Positions 7,531 through 15,530 of a DNA stretch of 38,411 bases are shown piece by piece. Position 1 is the stretch's first letter. Every line of letters starts with the position of its first letter. The notes beneath the pieces are model-generated. The model was not told where the DNA came from and searched no databases. It saw nothing but the letters and a program-made list of their open reading frames with translations. The stretch comes from Dehalococcoidia bacterium UBA6808 (GTDB lineage Bacteria; Chloroflexota; Dehalococcoidia; GIF9; UBA5629): positions 1-38,411 of the forward strand of contig DKFA01000119.1 in NCBI GenBank assembly GCA_002452695.1, read 5' to 3'. The translations under genes were made by a program, and so were the position numbers.

Positions 7531-8145
7531 TCAGCTTCCGGGCGGTATGATGTTGATACCCCAGTAACCCAGATAAGCGAACAGGATGTGCTTGGGCAAC
7601 CGTCCCAATGTTCCGATGACAAAGAATTTCCAGAGAGGGTATTTAAGTAGCCCGGCAGCAATGCCGGCCAGATCAAATAGAATGTTGGGGATCATGGCCA
7701 GCAGAAAGATGGTGAGGTCGCCCCACTTCGACATCCAGCCGGCCACCTTCTCGTAGTTCCTGGTATTGGGGACGGCCATACGGCCGCTGTAGCCCAGCAG
7801 GTAGCCCGTCGTCTCACCGATGGAGGCGCCCAACCCCGAGACGATTCCGACCCAGATCGGATCCCAGTGGTCTGCCGATACTGCTCCGATCAGAGATGTC
7901 AACGCCAGGCCGGGTATCGGCATGACTAGAGTAGCAGAGGCCGCCAGTGATACGACGAAGATGGCCAGGTATTTGAGCCCCCAGTATTTAGCCATGACCA
8001 GGGCGAAGTCGCTGATAGCCTCTCTTTGCCAGATCAGAACCGCGAACAATACTACGACAAACAGCAGGGATGCAATCTGGAGGATGTGGTCTTTATTCCA
8101 GAACGGCTGTTTGGTAGTTACCTGTGGGGGAATCTGCTCTGACAA
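7531..8145 (-). CDS. VTT/DedA-superfamily (SNARE-associated) membrane protein
   Basis: The 204-residue protein has about five hydrophobic segments and the VTT-domain marks: a glycine-rich GLGASIGETTGYLLGYSGR near the centre, then FLLAMIPNILFDLAGIAAG, and a basic GRLPKH near the end. Members of this superfamily have been linked to lipid flipping and membrane homeostasis, though the substrate here is unknown. It lies 28 nt downstream of the helix-hairpin-helix gene on the same strand and so is probably in the same transcript. Confidence 0.85.
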   Translation of the reverse strand: MSEQIPPQVTTKQPFWNKDHILQIASLLFVVVLFAVLIWQREAISDFALVMAKYWGLKYLAIFVVSLAASATLVMPIPGLALTSLIGAVSADHWDPIWVGIVSGLGASIGETTGYLLGYSGRMAVPNTRNYEKVAGWMSKWGDLTIFLLAMIPNILFDLAGIAAGLLKYPLWKFFVIGTLGRLPKHILFAYLGYWGINIIPPGS

Positions 8146-8173
8146 ATAAAATCCCTCTGTCTCAATAATATTA

Positions 8174-8887
8174 TCATATTTGAGGCAGCAGACCGGCGTA
8201 TTTTTCCGTCCTGCTCAACCCAGCTTCCGATTGCACCAGCCATGTCATCCAGCAGAGCTCGATAGCGCGGTATCCGGTGCGGGGCGCCAGCTTTTCCAGC
8301 AGCAGAATGAAATCGATATCGGTCTGCGGGCGCGGGATGCCGGCTTTGTCGAGAATCTCGAAGATCACTTTCTTGACGATCTTGTCCGGCATGACGGTAT
8401 CGACGCCGCCCATCATTCTCAGGTACTGGTAGGTGTTGATGCCCACGCCGCTGATGCTGCCTATCGGGTCCTGTTCCCATCCATAAAGCTGGGCGTGCCT
8501 GGCCCAGTGAATCAGCGCCGCCCTGTCGTCCAGCCCGTATATCTGTTTAAGGGAAGCCAGATAAGCTGCTGTTTCCCTCGCCACCTTCCAGGAGCGCTGG
8601 TTTTTCCAGATTTCTTTTAGCTCAGAATCACTGTTTGTTGCCAGCCCTTCCAGGCTGGTGATCCTGCCGGTTTCAACGTATTTCTGCCGGAACAGCTCGA
8701 CTTTAGGCACGACGGACTGGAAGTAATTGAGCCCGATCGAATCGAAGGCGGCGTCCAGCACCATCAGGATTGCGTTGCTGTGCCATCTGGCGGCGGCCAG
8801 GCAGCGGTCGCAATGTTCGTGCACCATGGGTACCTGCAACATATAGCCTGTGACTATCTTCTTCAGGGTACTGTCTTTAGCGGTCAT
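8174..8887 (-). CDS. HhH-GPD glycosylase-like protein, function unknown
   Basis: The 237-residue, mostly helical protein carries a helix-hairpin-helix-like IGSISGVGINTYQYLR (142-157) followed at the expected distance by MPDKIVKKVI, where Asp168 takes the place of the catalytic aspartate of HhH-GPD DNA glycosylases. This layout is the hallmark of the endonuclease III/MutY fold. There is no C-terminal iron-sulfur cysteine cluster, and no Lys before the Asp that would mark a bifunctional enzyme is evident. Three cysteines/histidines near the N-terminus (HEHCDRC, 23-29) could bind metal. I regard it as a diverged superfamily member; activity is not established. It sits 27 nt after the export gene. 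Confidence 0.6.
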   Translation of the reverse strand: MTAKDSTLKKIVTGYMLQVPMVHEHCDRCLAAARWHSNAILMVLDAAFDSIGLNYFQSVVPKVELFRQKYVETGRITSLEGLATNSDSELKEIWKNQRSWKVARETAAYLASLKQIYGLDDRAALIHWARHAQLYGWEQDPIGSISGVGINTYQYLRMMGGVDTVMPDKIVKKVIFEILDKAGIPRPQTDIDFILLLEKLAPRTGYRAIELCWMTWLVQSEAGLSRTEKYAGLLPQI

Positions 8888-8914
8888 TTTAATCTTAATT
8901 TTCCTGACCTAAAG

Positions 8915-9448
8915 CTAAGTCTTCCACCATCCCATGATGATGATAATTATAAAACCAGCAGCCGCAATAACGGCGCCTATCCAGCCCAATAGTGAAAGAG
9001 CAGTCACAATAATCCCAGCCATCACCACCCCGCAGAATATCGAGAGCAGGGAGGGAAAGAACTTCAGTCCCATGATAAAGGCCAGGATAGCGCCGGTCCA
9101 GGCGCCGGTAAAAGGCAGTGGGATTCCAACAAACAGGACAAGCCCTAGCCACTCATATTTTAGTATGGATTTTTCATGCCGGCGGGTACGGGTAAAGACC
9201 CAATCAACCAGTTTTTTACCCGGTTTGACCAGGCTGACCAGTCTGGCGATGGTATCGAAGAAGAGCAGGAGGATGGGTATCGGTATCATGTTGCCGGTAA
9301 GCGAGATGATAAAGGCCCACCACCAGGGCATGCCGAACGTGTGAATGCCCACCGGTATAGCCACGCGCAGCTCTGCGATGGGCAGGGTTGCAATCAGCAT
9401 CACGATAAGCTCGTGAGGTATGGTCAGGCCGAGTAGCTGTTCAAGCAT
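8915..9448 (-). CDS. Small multidrug export protein family (COG2426) membrane protein
   Basis: The 177-residue protein matches the small multi-drug export family: LPIAELRVAIPVGI at 21-34, a GNMIPIPILLLFFD segment, an intervening basic loop (TRTRRHEKS), then the characteristic IPLPFTGAWTGAILAFIMG. About four or five membrane helices are visible. Despite its name, transport by this family is poorly supported. It is first in a minus-strand run and its ATG at 9448 diverges from yebC across 151 nt. Confidence 0.88.
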   Translation of the reverse strand: MLEQLLGLTIPHELIVMLIATLPIAELRVAIPVGIHTFGMPWWWAFIISLTGNMIPIPILLLFFDTIARLVSLVKPGKKLVDWVFTRTRRHEKSILKYEWLGLVLFVGIPLPFTGAWTGAILAFIMGLKFFPSLLSIFCGVVMAGIIVTALSLLGWIGAVIAAAGFIIIIIMGWWKT

Positions 9449-9599
9449 TGTCAGGCAAGTTGTCCTAAAAGCTGTTGATGTCCATTATAGCATCTACCAT
9501 TTTCCGGGTGGGATGACAGAAAACTGGCTATTGCATAATAATCGGTTTATGTTTTATTCTTAATACGAAGTAAATAAAATATTTCTGGTGAGGGGAATT

Positions 9600-10352
9600 A
9601 TGTCCGGACATTCAAAATGGGCGACAATTAAACGTGCCAAGGGTGCTGCGGATGCCAAACGCGGCGCCATGTTCACCAAGCTGACGCGTGAAATCATCAT
9701 TGCCACGCGACAGGGCGGGCCCAATCCTGAAGGCAATTTCCGTTTGCGTCTGGCTGTTCAGAAAGCGCGCGACAACAACATGCCCAAAGACAACATCGAG
9801 AACGCGATCAAGAAAGGCAGTGGAGCTGCCGAGGGCGCTACCTTCACAGAAATGATCATGGAAGGTTATGGTCCTGGTGGGGTGGCCATACTGCTGGAAG
9901 CCATGAGCGATAACCGTAACCGTACCGTGTCAGAGATCAGAAGCACTTTCCAGAAATACAACGGTAATATGGCTGAGGCTGGCAGCGTCTCCTGGATATT
10001 TGAGAATACAGGCATTATTACCGTGGATACCTCGGGCATCGACCCGGACGAGTTCTCGCTTTATGCCATCGACGCCGGCGCCAGGGACGCTAAGGAAGAG
10101 AAAGGTATCCTGGAGATTTACACCGACCCGCAGGAGTTTGAAAACGTCAAACTGGCTGTTGAAAAAAGAAAGAAGCCCATCTCAGCCGAGGTCACCATGA
10201 TGCCCAAGAACACGGTGCAGCTTACTGAAAAGGAGGCCTTGCAGACAGTCAAGCTGCTGGAAAAGCTGGAGGACCTGGATGATGTTCAAAGGGTCTTTTC
10301 CAACCTTGAATATACCGACGCCTTGATTGAGAAGTTAAAAGCCGAGCTTTAA
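9600..10352 (+). CDS. yebC: YebC/PmpR family regulator or translation factor
   Basis: The protein opens with the invariant MSGHSKWATIKRAKGAADAKRG and keeps the family blocks DNIENAIKKGSG, EGYGPGGVAIL and WIFENTG (the first block is given in part). YebC proteins have been described as DNA-binding regulators and, more recently, as factors that help ribosomes through difficult stretches. I place the start at the ATG at 9600, 250 residues, because MSGHSKW is the universal start and a GAGGGG lies 6 nt before it. A GTG 12 nt upstream is in frame but unlikely. It is often next to ruvC; here two lipoprotein-like genes intervene. Confidence 0.96.
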   Translation: MSGHSKWATIKRAKGAADAKRGAMFTKLTREIIIATRQGGPNPEGNFRLRLAVQKARDNNMPKDNIENAIKKGSGAAEGATFTEMIMEGYGPGGVAILLEAMSDNRNRTVSEIRSTFQKYNGNMAEAGSVSWIFENTGIITVDTSGIDPDEFSLYAIDAGARDAKEEKGILEIYTDPQEFENVKLAVEKRKKPISAEVTMMPKNTVQLTEKEALQTVKLLEKLEDLDDVQRVFSNLEYTDALIEKLKAEL

Positions 10353-10434
10353 AAACGCTCCTGCCTAAACTCATTTACTCGAAATCAATTATAAACAATG
10401 TAGAACAAACTTAATAGAGGAGGGTTTTCCGGCT

Positions 10435-11028
10435 ATGCATAGAGGCATTTTCCATTTGGTGGTTTTCTTTGTTTTATTGCTGCCCGTAATAACCGTGGGC
10501 TGCGTTTCTTTCCCTGCCAGTACAACCGCACCGCCCGCAACAACGACAACCGTACCTGAGACAACGACGACTACCACTACGACAACAACCATGCAGGCCC
10601 CCGTGATCCAGGCCTGGCTCAATCCCACGGGCATTATGCCCAAGGGCACAGCCGAGCTGCACTGGAACGTGACAGGAGCAAATTCGGTTTCGATCGACCA
10701 GGGTATTGGTCCAGTAGCGCCTTCGGGCAATCGGGCGGTCTCACCCAACGTAACGACTACATATACGGTCACTGCCTATTATGCCGGAGGTACCGTGACG
10801 AATGCGGTGACGCTGGCAGTTTCTCCGTTAGGACCGGTGCCGTCACCATCCCCGCAGCCTGTTTATGAAAAAGACTGGCTGGGCAGCACATATACTCATG
10901 AATATCATTATCCGGGCTGCCCGGTCGCCAGGCATATTCCCCAGCATTCAAGAATATGGTTCGATACCACCATGCAGGCCCAGGCAGCTGGTTATCATCC
11001 CTGCCCGGTCTGCAAGCCGCCCAGGTAA
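10435..11028 (+). CDS. Lipoprotein with Thr-rich linker, Ig-like domain and Ada-type metal-binding end
   Basis: A signal peptide ends in VITVGC, a lipobox with the lipid-bearing Cys at 23. Next comes a threonine-rich spacer encoded by a run of ACN codons (about 26-52), then an Ig-like fold (APVIQAWLNPTGIMPKGTAELHW region through TYTVTAYY). The last 45 residues show the Ada-type metal-binding pattern with HYPGC and HPCPVCK cysteines. It is probably an exported, membrane-anchored protein; the function is unknown. A GAGGAGGG ribosome site lies 10 nt before the ATG. The spacer and Ig core are shared with the truncated reading at 11124. Confidence 0.8.
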   Translation: MHRGIFHLVVFFVLLLPVITVGCVSFPASTTAPPATTTTVPETTTTTTTTTTMQAPVIQAWLNPTGIMPKGTAELHWNVTGANSVSIDQGIGPVAPSGNRAVSPNVTTTYTVTAYYAGGTVTNAVTLAVSPLGPVPSPSPQPVYEKDWLGSTYTHEYHYPGCPVARHIPQHSRIWFDTTMQAQAAGYHPCPVCKPPR

Positions 11029-11049
11029 GTATTCCCCGGCTATAATTTA

Positions 11050-11098
11050 AAGGATATGGCCCCGTTCGCCCGGCAGGTGCAGGGCTATATCCTTTTTT
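11050..11098 (+). terminator. Rho-independent terminator after the lipoprotein gene
   Basis: AAGGATATGGCCC pairs with GGGCTATATCCTT (13 bp, one G-U) across a 19-nt loop, and a T6 run overlaps the end of the 3' arm. It falls just after the lipoprotein stop and would separate that gene from ruvC. Confidence 0.75.
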
Positions 11099-11123
11099 GT
11101 AGAATAACCGTGTACCGTCTACA

Positions 11124-11360
11124 ATGACAGTATCGATGCAGGCACAGGTTATGATGAGTAATAAGCTTATAAGTTTATTGATAATCCTTGTTATTATGAT
11201 CGACCACGGCGTAGGCAGCGTCCAAATCTCAGGCACGAAAAAGGTGACGCCTGCGACTTCCACCATCTATAAATTGACTGCATCCAACGCCAGCGGCGCC
11301 TCTGCAATCAGGACAGCGTCAATCAGCGTCAATGCGGCCGGCTCAGGCGCCAGGAAATAA
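11124..11360 (+). pseudogene. Truncated relative of the Ig-like lipoprotein
   Basis: The last 45 residues (IDHGVGSVQISGTKKVTPAT and onward to TASISV) align in pattern with IDQGIGPVAPSGNRAVSPNV and onward in the lipoprotein encoded just upstream. The Ig core is cut off at its start, and the N-terminal 30 residues (MSNKLISLLIILVIM) look like a membrane or degraded signal segment without a lipobox. The Ada-type end is absent. I read it as the remains of a duplicated lipoprotein gene; a short secreted protein is the alternative. It ends 14 nt before ruvC. Confidence 0.5.
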
Positions 11361-11374
11361 GGCAGGTTCGACTG

Positions 11375-11875
11375 TTGCGAGTATTAGGCGTTGACCCCGG
11401 TACCCTTAACATGGGCTATGGTGTGATTGAGGAAAGGAGTGGCAGCCAGATTGCCATGCTGACATGCGGCGTGCTCTCGGCCCCGCAAAAGATGCCGGTG
11501 GAGGAACGGCTTTGTACTCTTTATGATGGTTTACTAAAAATAGTAACGGAGTTTAAGCCTGAGGAAATGGCGGTCGAGGAACCCTTTGTGGCTAATAATG
11601 CACGTTCAGCGCTGGCAATAGGCCGAGCGCAGGCCGTCGCCATCCTGGCCGGCGCGCAGGCCAGGTTGCCGGTGGCGCGCTATATGCCCACCCAGGTAAA
11701 ACAGCTTGTAACCAGCTATGGACGCAGCAGCAAGGATCAGGTGCAGCAGGTGGTCAAGCTCCAGTTGGGGGTGATGGGATTACCTGAAGCCAGCGATGCT
11801 GCCGATGCGCTGGCAGTGGCCATCTGCCACCTTAACCAGCGGCACCTCAACCAGATACTAAACAGGGGATACTGA
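11375..11875 (+). CDS. ruvC: Crossover junction endodeoxyribonuclease RuvC
   Basis: RuvC resolves Holliday junctions by symmetrical nicking. The RNase-H fold keeps its four acidic residues: Asp7 in LGVDPGT, Glu68 in VEEPF, and Asp141 and Asp144 in SDAADALAVAICH. The length of 166 is typical. The start is a TTG at 11375, the only one that keeps the MRVLGVDPG opening; the ribosome site (GCAGG) is weak. It is followed by ruvA after 8 nt. Confidence 0.96.
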   Translation: MRVLGVDPGTLNMGYGVIEERSGSQIAMLTCGVLSAPQKMPVEERLCTLYDGLLKIVTEFKPEEMAVEEPFVANNARSALAIGRAQAVAILAGAQARLPVARYMPTQVKQLVTSYGRSSKDQVQQVVKLQLGVMGLPEASDAADALAVAICHLNQRHLNQILNRGY

Positions 11876-11883
11876 GGATTGAT

Positions 11884-12468
11884 ATGATTGCTGCGATAGA
11901 AGGCATACTGGTAAACAAAGGTAATAATACAGTGATCGTTAAAGCGGGATCTGTCAGCTTTATGCTGAACGTGCCCGGTTCGACGCTGGCCAGGCTGGGT
12001 AACGTCGGTTCGTCGGTCTTCCTGCATACACATCTTTACGTGCGTGAAGACGTGCTGGCCCTGTACGGCTTTTCATCTGCGCAGGAGCTATCCCTGTTTG
12101 AGCGGCTCATCACAGTTAGCGGCATCGGTCCCAAGGTGGCCCTGGCGCTGCTGACCACGCTGACCACCGAACAGATCACCACTGCCATCATGAGCGGCAA
12201 TGCCGAACTGCTCGGCCAGGTGCCGGGTATAGGTAAAAAGACGGCCGGCCGCATCATACTCGACCTTAAAGGCAAAATTGAGAAAGACTGGGAAGGCGAG
12301 ATCATCGCCCCTGTCTCGCAGTCTGACAGCGACGCTGTGGCAGCTTTGACAGGGCTGGGATACTCTATCAGGGAGGCGACCCAGGCCCTGGCCAATATCA
12401 CGGTTAAAGAGGGCATGACCGTGGAAGACAAGATCAGGTTGGCTTTGCAGCAGTTAGCCAAGAGTTGA
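11884..12468 (+). CDS. ruvA: Holliday junction DNA-binding protein RuvA
   Basis: RuvA holds the four-way junction for the RuvB motor. The 194 residues show the N-terminal OB fold (MIAAIEGILVNKG...YGF), tandem helix-hairpin-helix motifs (LITVSGIGPKVALALL and LGQVPGIGKKTAGRIILDLKGK), and the C-terminal domain III that binds RuvB (AVAALTGLGYSIREA). A GAGG precedes the ATG. RuvB is not downstream; the gene ends at a palindrome and faces the dctM gene. Confidence 0.96.
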   Translation: MIAAIEGILVNKGNNTVIVKAGSVSFMLNVPGSTLARLGNVGSSVFLHTHLYVREDVLALYGFSSAQELSLFERLITVSGIGPKVALALLTTLTTEQITTAIMSGNAELLGQVPGIGKKTAGRIILDLKGKIEKDWEGEIIAPVSQSDSDAVAALTGLGYSIREATQALANITVKEGMTVEDKIRLALQQLAKS

Positions 12469-12471
12469 TTA

Positions 12472-12511
12472 TTGATACAGCAAGGGGTGAATTCACCCCT
12501 TGCTGTATCAA
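12472..12511. repeat. Perfect 40-nt palindrome between ruvA and dctM
   Basis: Two exact 20-nt arms meet at a GAATTC centre; the left arm begins TTGATACAGCAAGG. It fills nearly all of the 47-nt gap between convergent genes, so a two-way transcription stop is the simplest reading. Neither side has a good T-run, which weakens the terminator call. Confidence 0.8.
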
Positions 12512-12515
12512 GCCT

Positions 12516-13790
12516 CTATTTCCCGGCCATCAGGTTAGGCAGCCATGTGCAGATGTCGGGGAAGAAAATAAAAATGAAGCCAATTATTACCCAAATTGCA
12601 AAGAAGGGCAAGGATTCTTTAATCACTTCCTGTGTTCGGGCGCCTGCGGTTGCGGCGGCAGTATATAATCCGACACCGACTGGTGGTGTAACCTGCCCTG
12701 CGCCGGCTGCAATATTGGACAGAACACCATAGAACAGCGGATTGATGTTAAGCGCCACGGCCATAGGAAACAGGATCGGCAGCGTGATATAGGCCATTGG
12801 CACCGCTTCGATAAATGTTCCCAGAATAATGGCGAGAATGGTCGCCATAAAGAGGAATCCAACAGGATCCAACCCGGTTCCCATCATCCAGGTTGTCAGG
12901 TTCTGGGGGATCCTGAAATAGCTGAACATGGCTGAAAGAAATATTGCTGTTGCAATCAGGAGGAAAATGGTGCCCACAGCATAAGCTGTCTTGATCAGCG
13001 AGTCCATAAATGAACGCAATGTTAACTCGCGATGGATTAGTCCCAGCACGACAGCTGTTGCGCATGCTACCGCTGCAGCTTCAGTTGGTGTGGCGATACC
13101 GCCGTATATACTACCCAGGACTACAAGCGGCACACAAAGAGAAGGTATTGCGCGGACGAAGGTGCTACTGATTTCAGACCAGCTCGCCCTGGGCAAGGTC
13201 TGGAACCGGCCACGGCATCTGATCACGGCCATGATACATAATGCCAATGTCAAAAGGAGTCCTGGTATTATGCCTGCAATGAATAACTGTGAAATAGATG
13301 TACCGGTTATAGCACCATAGATAATGTAGCCGTTGCTGGGTGGAATGATCAGCCCCAGTATGCCGGCTACCGATAAAAGTCCGGCTGAGAATGCCCTGCT
13401 GTAACCGTATTTTTCCATTATAGGGAACAGGATCGTTCCAACAGCAACGATCACGGCAAGCGATGATCCTGCACAGGCGCCGAAAAACGCTGATGCTAGG
13501 ACCGCAATAATAGCCAGCCCGCCGGGCAAATGCCCGAAAAGCGCCATCAGGAAATCGATGATTCGCTTGGCTGCTCCTCCCTGTGTCAGCAGGTGCCCGG
13601 CCAGCACGAAGAGCGGAATCGCCAGCAGCACATATTTGTTTATTGCCCCCACGCAGAGATTGGAAAGGGCTGAAAGCGGTACATTGAGCTCGTAGAACAA
13701 CGGAATACCGGCGCCCAGCACAAAAACGGCGAAAATTGGCACACCGATCAGCAGTGTCAGTAGTCCGATAATTAAACCGAATGCAAGCAT
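12516..13790 (-). CDS. dctM: TRAP transporter large permease subunit DctM
   Basis: DctM is the 12-helix ion-coupled subunit of tripartite ATP-independent periplasmic transporters, which import organic acids. The 424 residues are almost wholly hydrophobic, and the sequence shows family features such as AIPLFVLAGHLLTQGG, ACAGSSLAVIVAVGTILFP and GLIIPPSNGYIIYG. Its ATG overlaps the stop of dctQ (TAATG), so the two are translationally coupled. It is the last gene of the dctP-dctQ-dctM operon. Confidence 0.94.
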   Translation of the reverse strand: MLAFGLIIGLLTLLIGVPIFAVFVLGAGIPLFYELNVPLSALSNLCVGAINKYVLLAIPLFVLAGHLLTQGGAAKRIIDFLMALFGHLPGGLAIIAVLASAFFGACAGSSLAVIVAVGTILFPIMEKYGYSRAFSAGLLSVAGILGLIIPPSNGYIIYGAITGTSISQLFIAGIIPGLLLTLALCIMAVIRCRGRFQTLPRASWSEISSTFVRAIPSLCVPLVVLGSIYGGIATPTEAAAVACATAVVLGLIHRELTLRSFMDSLIKTAYAVGTIFLLIATAIFLSAMFSYFRIPQNLTTWMMGTGLDPVGFLFMATILAIILGTFIEAVPMAYITLPILFPMAVALNINPLFYGVLSNIAAGAGQVTPPVGVGLYTAAATAGARTQEVIKESLPFFAIWVIIGFIFIFFPDICTWLPNLMAGK

Positions 13791-14317
13791 TATTTGGTTT
13801 CCCCGGAATTATTTTGCTTGCCGCCGGCCAATCTGGACGCTGCTCTTATCACAAGTTCAGTTGCATACATCACCAGCAGAGCGGACCCCACAAGAAATGA
13901 ACTGTTCACTATCCAGATTGGCATTTCCAATTCCGTATTTGAAACGGTGCCTGCGTTGTAATGGTAGGCCACTCCGCTAATGCCTGCGATCAGCATATAT
14001 ATACATGCAATAAGTACAAAACAGCTTATTATCAGGGTGAGTATCTGTTTTTGCCTTCCTTTCAGAAATTCTGGCAGTAGGTCGATATTGATATGCCTTT
14101 CCAGCTTGAGTATAACCGGGGCCATGAGGAATGTAGCTGTGATGGTAAGGTAGCGCGGTATTTCCTCCATATATTCATAGCTGGAGTGAAAGAAATAACG
14201 GGTAATTACCTCGCTGAACATCAGTGCGGTTGCTATTCCGAGCAAGACCCCGGAAAATACTGTCAAGGCTTTCTCGAGCCAGGAACTGAACCTGTTGTAA
14301 ACCGTCAATATTTTCAT
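13790..14317 (-). CDS. dctQ: TRAP transporter small permease subunit DctQ
   Basis: The 175-residue protein has four membrane helices, the DctQ plan, with the family-typical EVITRYFFHSSYEYMEEIPRY segment after helix one and a positively charged C-terminal end. DctQ pairs with DctM and helps in recognition of the binding protein. The gene lies 26 nt after dctP and overlaps dctM by one base. Confidence 0.9.
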   Translation of the reverse strand: MKILTVYNRFSSWLEKALTVFSGVLLGIATALMFSEVITRYFFHSSYEYMEEIPRYLTITATFLMAPVILKLERHINIDLLPEFLKGRQKQILTLIISCFVLIACIYMLIAGISGVAYHYNAGTVSNTELEMPIWIVNSSFLVGSALLVMYATELVIRAASRLAGGKQNNSGETK

Positions 14318-14343
14318 AGTAGTGGTTTTGCTGGTAGCAGCCG

Positions 14344-15396
14344 TTATTTGGCTGATGTAGCTATAATCGCTTCAGCTTTTTCCCAGAGCGCATCATTGCC
14401 CACCATCGTTTTCATTGACTGGTAGAAAGGTTTGGCCTTATCTTTCAGAACAGGCATATCTTCTATTGCGTCCCATTGAACGCCGCGTTTAGTTGTATCA
14501 GCAATGCACTGCGCTACAATTCTGTCCGCTTCGCTGACTGCGTAGCTTTCTACCTCCGGCATGACATCCTTTTCCAGTGTCTGTCTGATATCAGATGGAA
14601 GACTGTTCCACCATGTTGCATTGACGAATAGCCAGCCTTCTACCTGAGTGACCTGGTCTATGCCAGCGAACTTACCGTAATTAGGCTCGGTTCCGGCGAT
14701 GAATTTAGAGAAAGTGGTGGAAAAACCGTCGACCATGCCCTGTTCGAGGGCGGTCCATAGCTCGGTAATCGGTATTTGTACTGCCTCTATGCCCAGCGTT
14801 TTGTAGAAGGCCCTGTCTACGGCAGAGGCAGCCCGATATTTCAAACCCTGGAAATCTGCAGTTTTCTTTATAGGCCGGATTTTATTTGCACTCATACCGG
14901 GCCCTACGGGCACATAGCCCAATGTTTTGACGCCAAGCTTTTTTTCAACGCCGTCTTGCCAGACAGCCTGCCATTCAGGAGTCGCTTCAAATGCGCGCAT
15001 TGTTTTGTAATCCGGCCAGAAATAGACCATGTTAAGTATTATTGATGGTTTCAGAACTGCAACCATGGAAGGCCCGTTGGTTGACATCAGCTCTATAGCC
15101 CCGGTGGATAATGCCATCATCTCATCTTCGCGTGAGTAAAGTTCGCCATTGCTGTGGACGTCGATGATCAGCCTGCCCTTGGTTTTTTCTTTGGCCAGGC
15201 TGGCGAATTTCTGTAGAGCCAACTCGGCCGACATGCCTGCGGGATAGGCGTTGGTAAGCTTGGCAACGATCGGCTCAGGCTGTTGCGTAGATGTGGATGG
15301 TGCTGCCGACGGGGCAACTGATGGCGCTGCACAGGCTAAAGGTAAAATGCAAAACAGGACTAATAACATGATGGCTGCGTAAAAGATTTTGTTCAC
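14344..15396 (-). CDS. dctP: TRAP transporter solute-binding protein DctP
   Basis: This exported receptor delivers the substrate to DctQM. A signal peptide with Cys22 after LPLA suggests a lipoprotein, and a Ser/Pro/Ala-rich linker follows. The mature part shows GRLIIDVHSNGEL, GLKYRAA with Arg188, the residue that usually clamps a substrate carboxylate, and ELWTALEQGMVDGF. All match the DctP family. The start is GTG at 15396 with AAGGAG 9 nt ahead. The ligand is probably an organic acid, and the neighbouring CoA-transferase and racemase genes suggest one that is then activated to a CoA thioester. Confidence 0.92.
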   Translation of the reverse strand: MNKIFYAAIMLLVLFCILPLACAAPSVAPSAAPSTSTQQPEPIVAKLTNAYPAGMSAELALQKFASLAKEKTKGRLIIDVHSNGELYSREDEMMALSTGAIELMSTNGPSMVAVLKPSIILNMVYFWPDYKTMRAFEATPEWQAVWQDGVEKKLGVKTLGYVPVGPGMSANKIRPIKKTADFQGLKYRAASAVDRAFYKTLGIEAVQIPITELWTALEQGMVDGFSTTFSKFIAGTEPNYGKFAGIDQVTQVEGWLFVNATWWNSLPSDIRQTLEKDVMPEVESYAVSEADRIVAQCIADTTKRGVQWDAIEDMPVLKDKAKPFYQSMKTMVGNDALWEKAEAIIATSAK

Positions 15397-15402
15397 TCGA
15401 TT

Positions 15403-15504
15403 TCACTCCTTTATTTTATTATCGGGAATATCGGTGATGATAGTTTGTGATGCATATTTTACAAGCTGGAAAATCGGTACCTCCTCTTTTATTTTTAGTT
15501 CCAT
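15403..15504 (-). pseudogene. 33-codon reading resembling an MmgE/PrpD N-terminus
   Basis: The reading MELKIKEEVPIFQLVKYASQ, then TIITDIPDNKIKE, is directly upstream of dctP, and its stop overlaps the dctP ribosome site. The pattern 'LVKYASQTIITDIP' resembles the start of MmgE/PrpD proteins (2-methylcitrate or itaconate-type dehydratases). There is no ribosome site of its own. It may be a truncated gene start, a leader peptide or chance; the resemblance is suggestive only. Confidence 0.3.
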
Positions 15505-15530
15505 GTCATTTTTATGGCTCGAGTCTGGAT

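Noticed and set aside
10389..10772. 127-residue frame with a valine run on the minus strand
   Set aside because: It is the reverse of the threonine-rich ACN spacer of the lipoprotein gene.
10769..11266. 165-residue frame on the minus strand
   Set aside because: It spans the terminator and both lipoprotein-like readings in reverse, with no recognisable fold.
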